Assembly: GCA_002341825.1 (NCBI GenBank)
Contig: DDOU01000062.1
Location: 4,533 to 9,565 of the forward strand
Direction of reading: 5' to 3'
Origin: Candidatus Igneacidithiobacillus taiwanensis
GTDB lineage: Bacteria > Pseudomonadota > Gammaproteobacteria > Acidithiobacillales > Acidithiobacillaceae
DNA: 5,033 bases
Position numbers and translations under genes: made by a program. The notes below the pieces were generated by a model. That model was given only the letters and a program-made list of their open reading frames with translations. It had not been told where the DNA came from and searched no databases. Shown here piece by piece: positions 4,445 through 5,033 of the stretch (within the stretch, counting starts at the first letter, position 1; each line of letters begins with the position of its first letter).

Positions 4445-5033
4445 CTACTTTCCAGATTCCGAAAAATTAGGGTTAACATCCTTCACCGGCACGGCATTGA
4501 CCCAATCCCAAGAATTTCCAAGATACATCGTACCGCCAACGATAGTTGGGTTGACAATACCGAAGCGTCCACCCACGTGGTAACGATGCATCAATCGACC
4601 ATTCTTTGGATCGACCGCATAAATATCCGGCCCTGTTGAAATATAGAGCATCCCGCGATAGAACGTCGGCGCTCCTCTGCCTGCGCCTGCCGGCCCCGGA
4701 TTGGGCACCTTCCAGGTCCATTCGACTTTGCCGCTATGCAGATTGATGGCGGTGTAATCCGAGGTAACCGGAGTACCAACATACACCGTACCGTCGTGGA
4801 TCATGGGCACGCCGCCCTTAAAGGCCGGAATGCGCGCACCGCGACCAAGGTTGACCGTCCACAGCACCTTGCCCGTTGTACCGTTGAAGGCGCGTACAAC
4901 AGTGTCCATGGTTGGCTTGCCATCGACAAGCTTGGCATCGGCAACGGTATCCATAACCACAATGCCATCAGCAGCCGCTGGCGACACATCGCCCATGCCA
5001 GTATTTACGGCACCCGGAATCTCACCTTTCCAG
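4445..5033 (-). CDS. tetH: Tetrathionate hydrolase TetH (PQQ-like beta-propeller), N-terminus beyond window
   Basis: This is the C-terminal 195 residues of a periplasmic enzyme that hydrolyses tetrathionate, giving thiosulfate, sulfur and sulfate. The frame is open to the window edge; the ATG at 4996 is an internal Met inside continuous family-like sequence (AVNTGMGDVSPAAADG), not the start. Beta-propeller blade repeats of the PQQ-dehydrogenase type are visible: AFNGTTGKVLWTVNLG (about 48-63 of the fragment), AINLHSGKVEWTWKVP (about 95-110) and IYAVDPKNGRLMHRYHVGG (about 137-155). The Asp-Asn/Ser-Gly-Lys turns and Trp spacing are typical. The end, NPTIVGGTMYLGNSWDW, closes the propeller. The identity as TetH rather than another PQQ-repeat dehydrogenase rests mainly on doxDA lying 14 bases downstream, as in the tetH-doxD operon of Acidithiobacillus. 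The usual two-component regulator genes and promoter would lie beyond the window. Confidence 0.85.
   Translation of the reverse strand, partial: WKGEIPGAVNTGMGDVSPAAADGIVVMDTVADAKLVDGKPTMDTVVRAFNGTTGKVLWTVNLGRGARIPAFKGGVPMIHDGTVYVGTPVTSDYTAINLHSGKVEWTWKVPNPGPAGAGRGAPTFYRGMLYISTGPDIYAVDPKNGRLMHRYHVGGRFGIVNPTIVGGTMYLGNSWDWVNAVPVKDVNPNFSESGK

Noticed and set aside
4445..4996. TetH as a short 183-residue protein starting at the ATG at 4996
   Set aside because: The frame remains open upstream to the window edge with family-like sequence, and there is no ribosome binding site before that ATG.

Overview
The window most likely comes from the chromosome of a motile, acidophilic, sulfur-oxidising gammaproteobacterium-like organism of the genus Acidithiobacillus. 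The evidence is a TetH-like tetrathionate hydrolase followed directly by a fused DoxD-DoxA thiosulfate:quinone oxidoreductase, a pairing typical of that genus, next to a flagellin-FlaG-FliD cluster. Base composition looks moderate by eye (a little over half G+C). That fits the A. thiooxidans side of the genus better than GC-rich A. caldus, but the species call is only a guess.

Layout. Positions 1-2988 carry a minus-strand flagellar filament cluster transcribed right to left: flagellin (fliC, 2988-1462), a FlaG-family protein (1403-1032) and the first 340 codons of the filament cap protein FliD (1022 to beyond position 1). A strong sigma-28 (FliA) promoter candidate lies upstream of flagellin at 3055-3081. 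The predicted leader of about 60 nt folds into two adjacent small hairpins that each show GGA in the loop, and a third GGA lies in the Shine-Dalgarno sequence. This layout is typical of CsrA/RsmA-controlled mRNAs. A perfect 9-bp GC hairpin without a U-tract separates flagellin from flaG. A complete tRNA-Glu(UUC) gene with encoded CCA lies at 3197-3272 on the plus strand, with its own promoter candidate. It is followed by a 30-nt perfect palindrome flanked by U-tracts on both strands, which can end both the tRNA transcript and the converging sulfur operon.

Positions 3336-5033 carry the minus-strand tetH-doxDA operon. TetH (C-terminal 195 residues only) hydrolyses tetrathionate in the acidic periplasm. 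DoxDA oxidises thiosulfate to tetrathionate and passes electrons to the quinone pool, so the two enzymes form a thiosulfate/tetrathionate loop feeding respiration. The doxDA reading frame contains a single in-frame amber codon (4239-4241) where the family sequence runs on without a break. The gene is therefore split into a 63-residue fragment and a 298-residue fragment, with a possible restart ATG two codons after the stop.

The main points for a second look are the CsrA-like leader of flagellin, the amber interruption of doxDA, and the extreme depletion of charged residues in flagellin and FliD (no Lys or Arg over 308 consecutive flagellin residues), which probably reflects exposure to acid. 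No mobile element, CRISPR array or clearly unprecedented system is visible.
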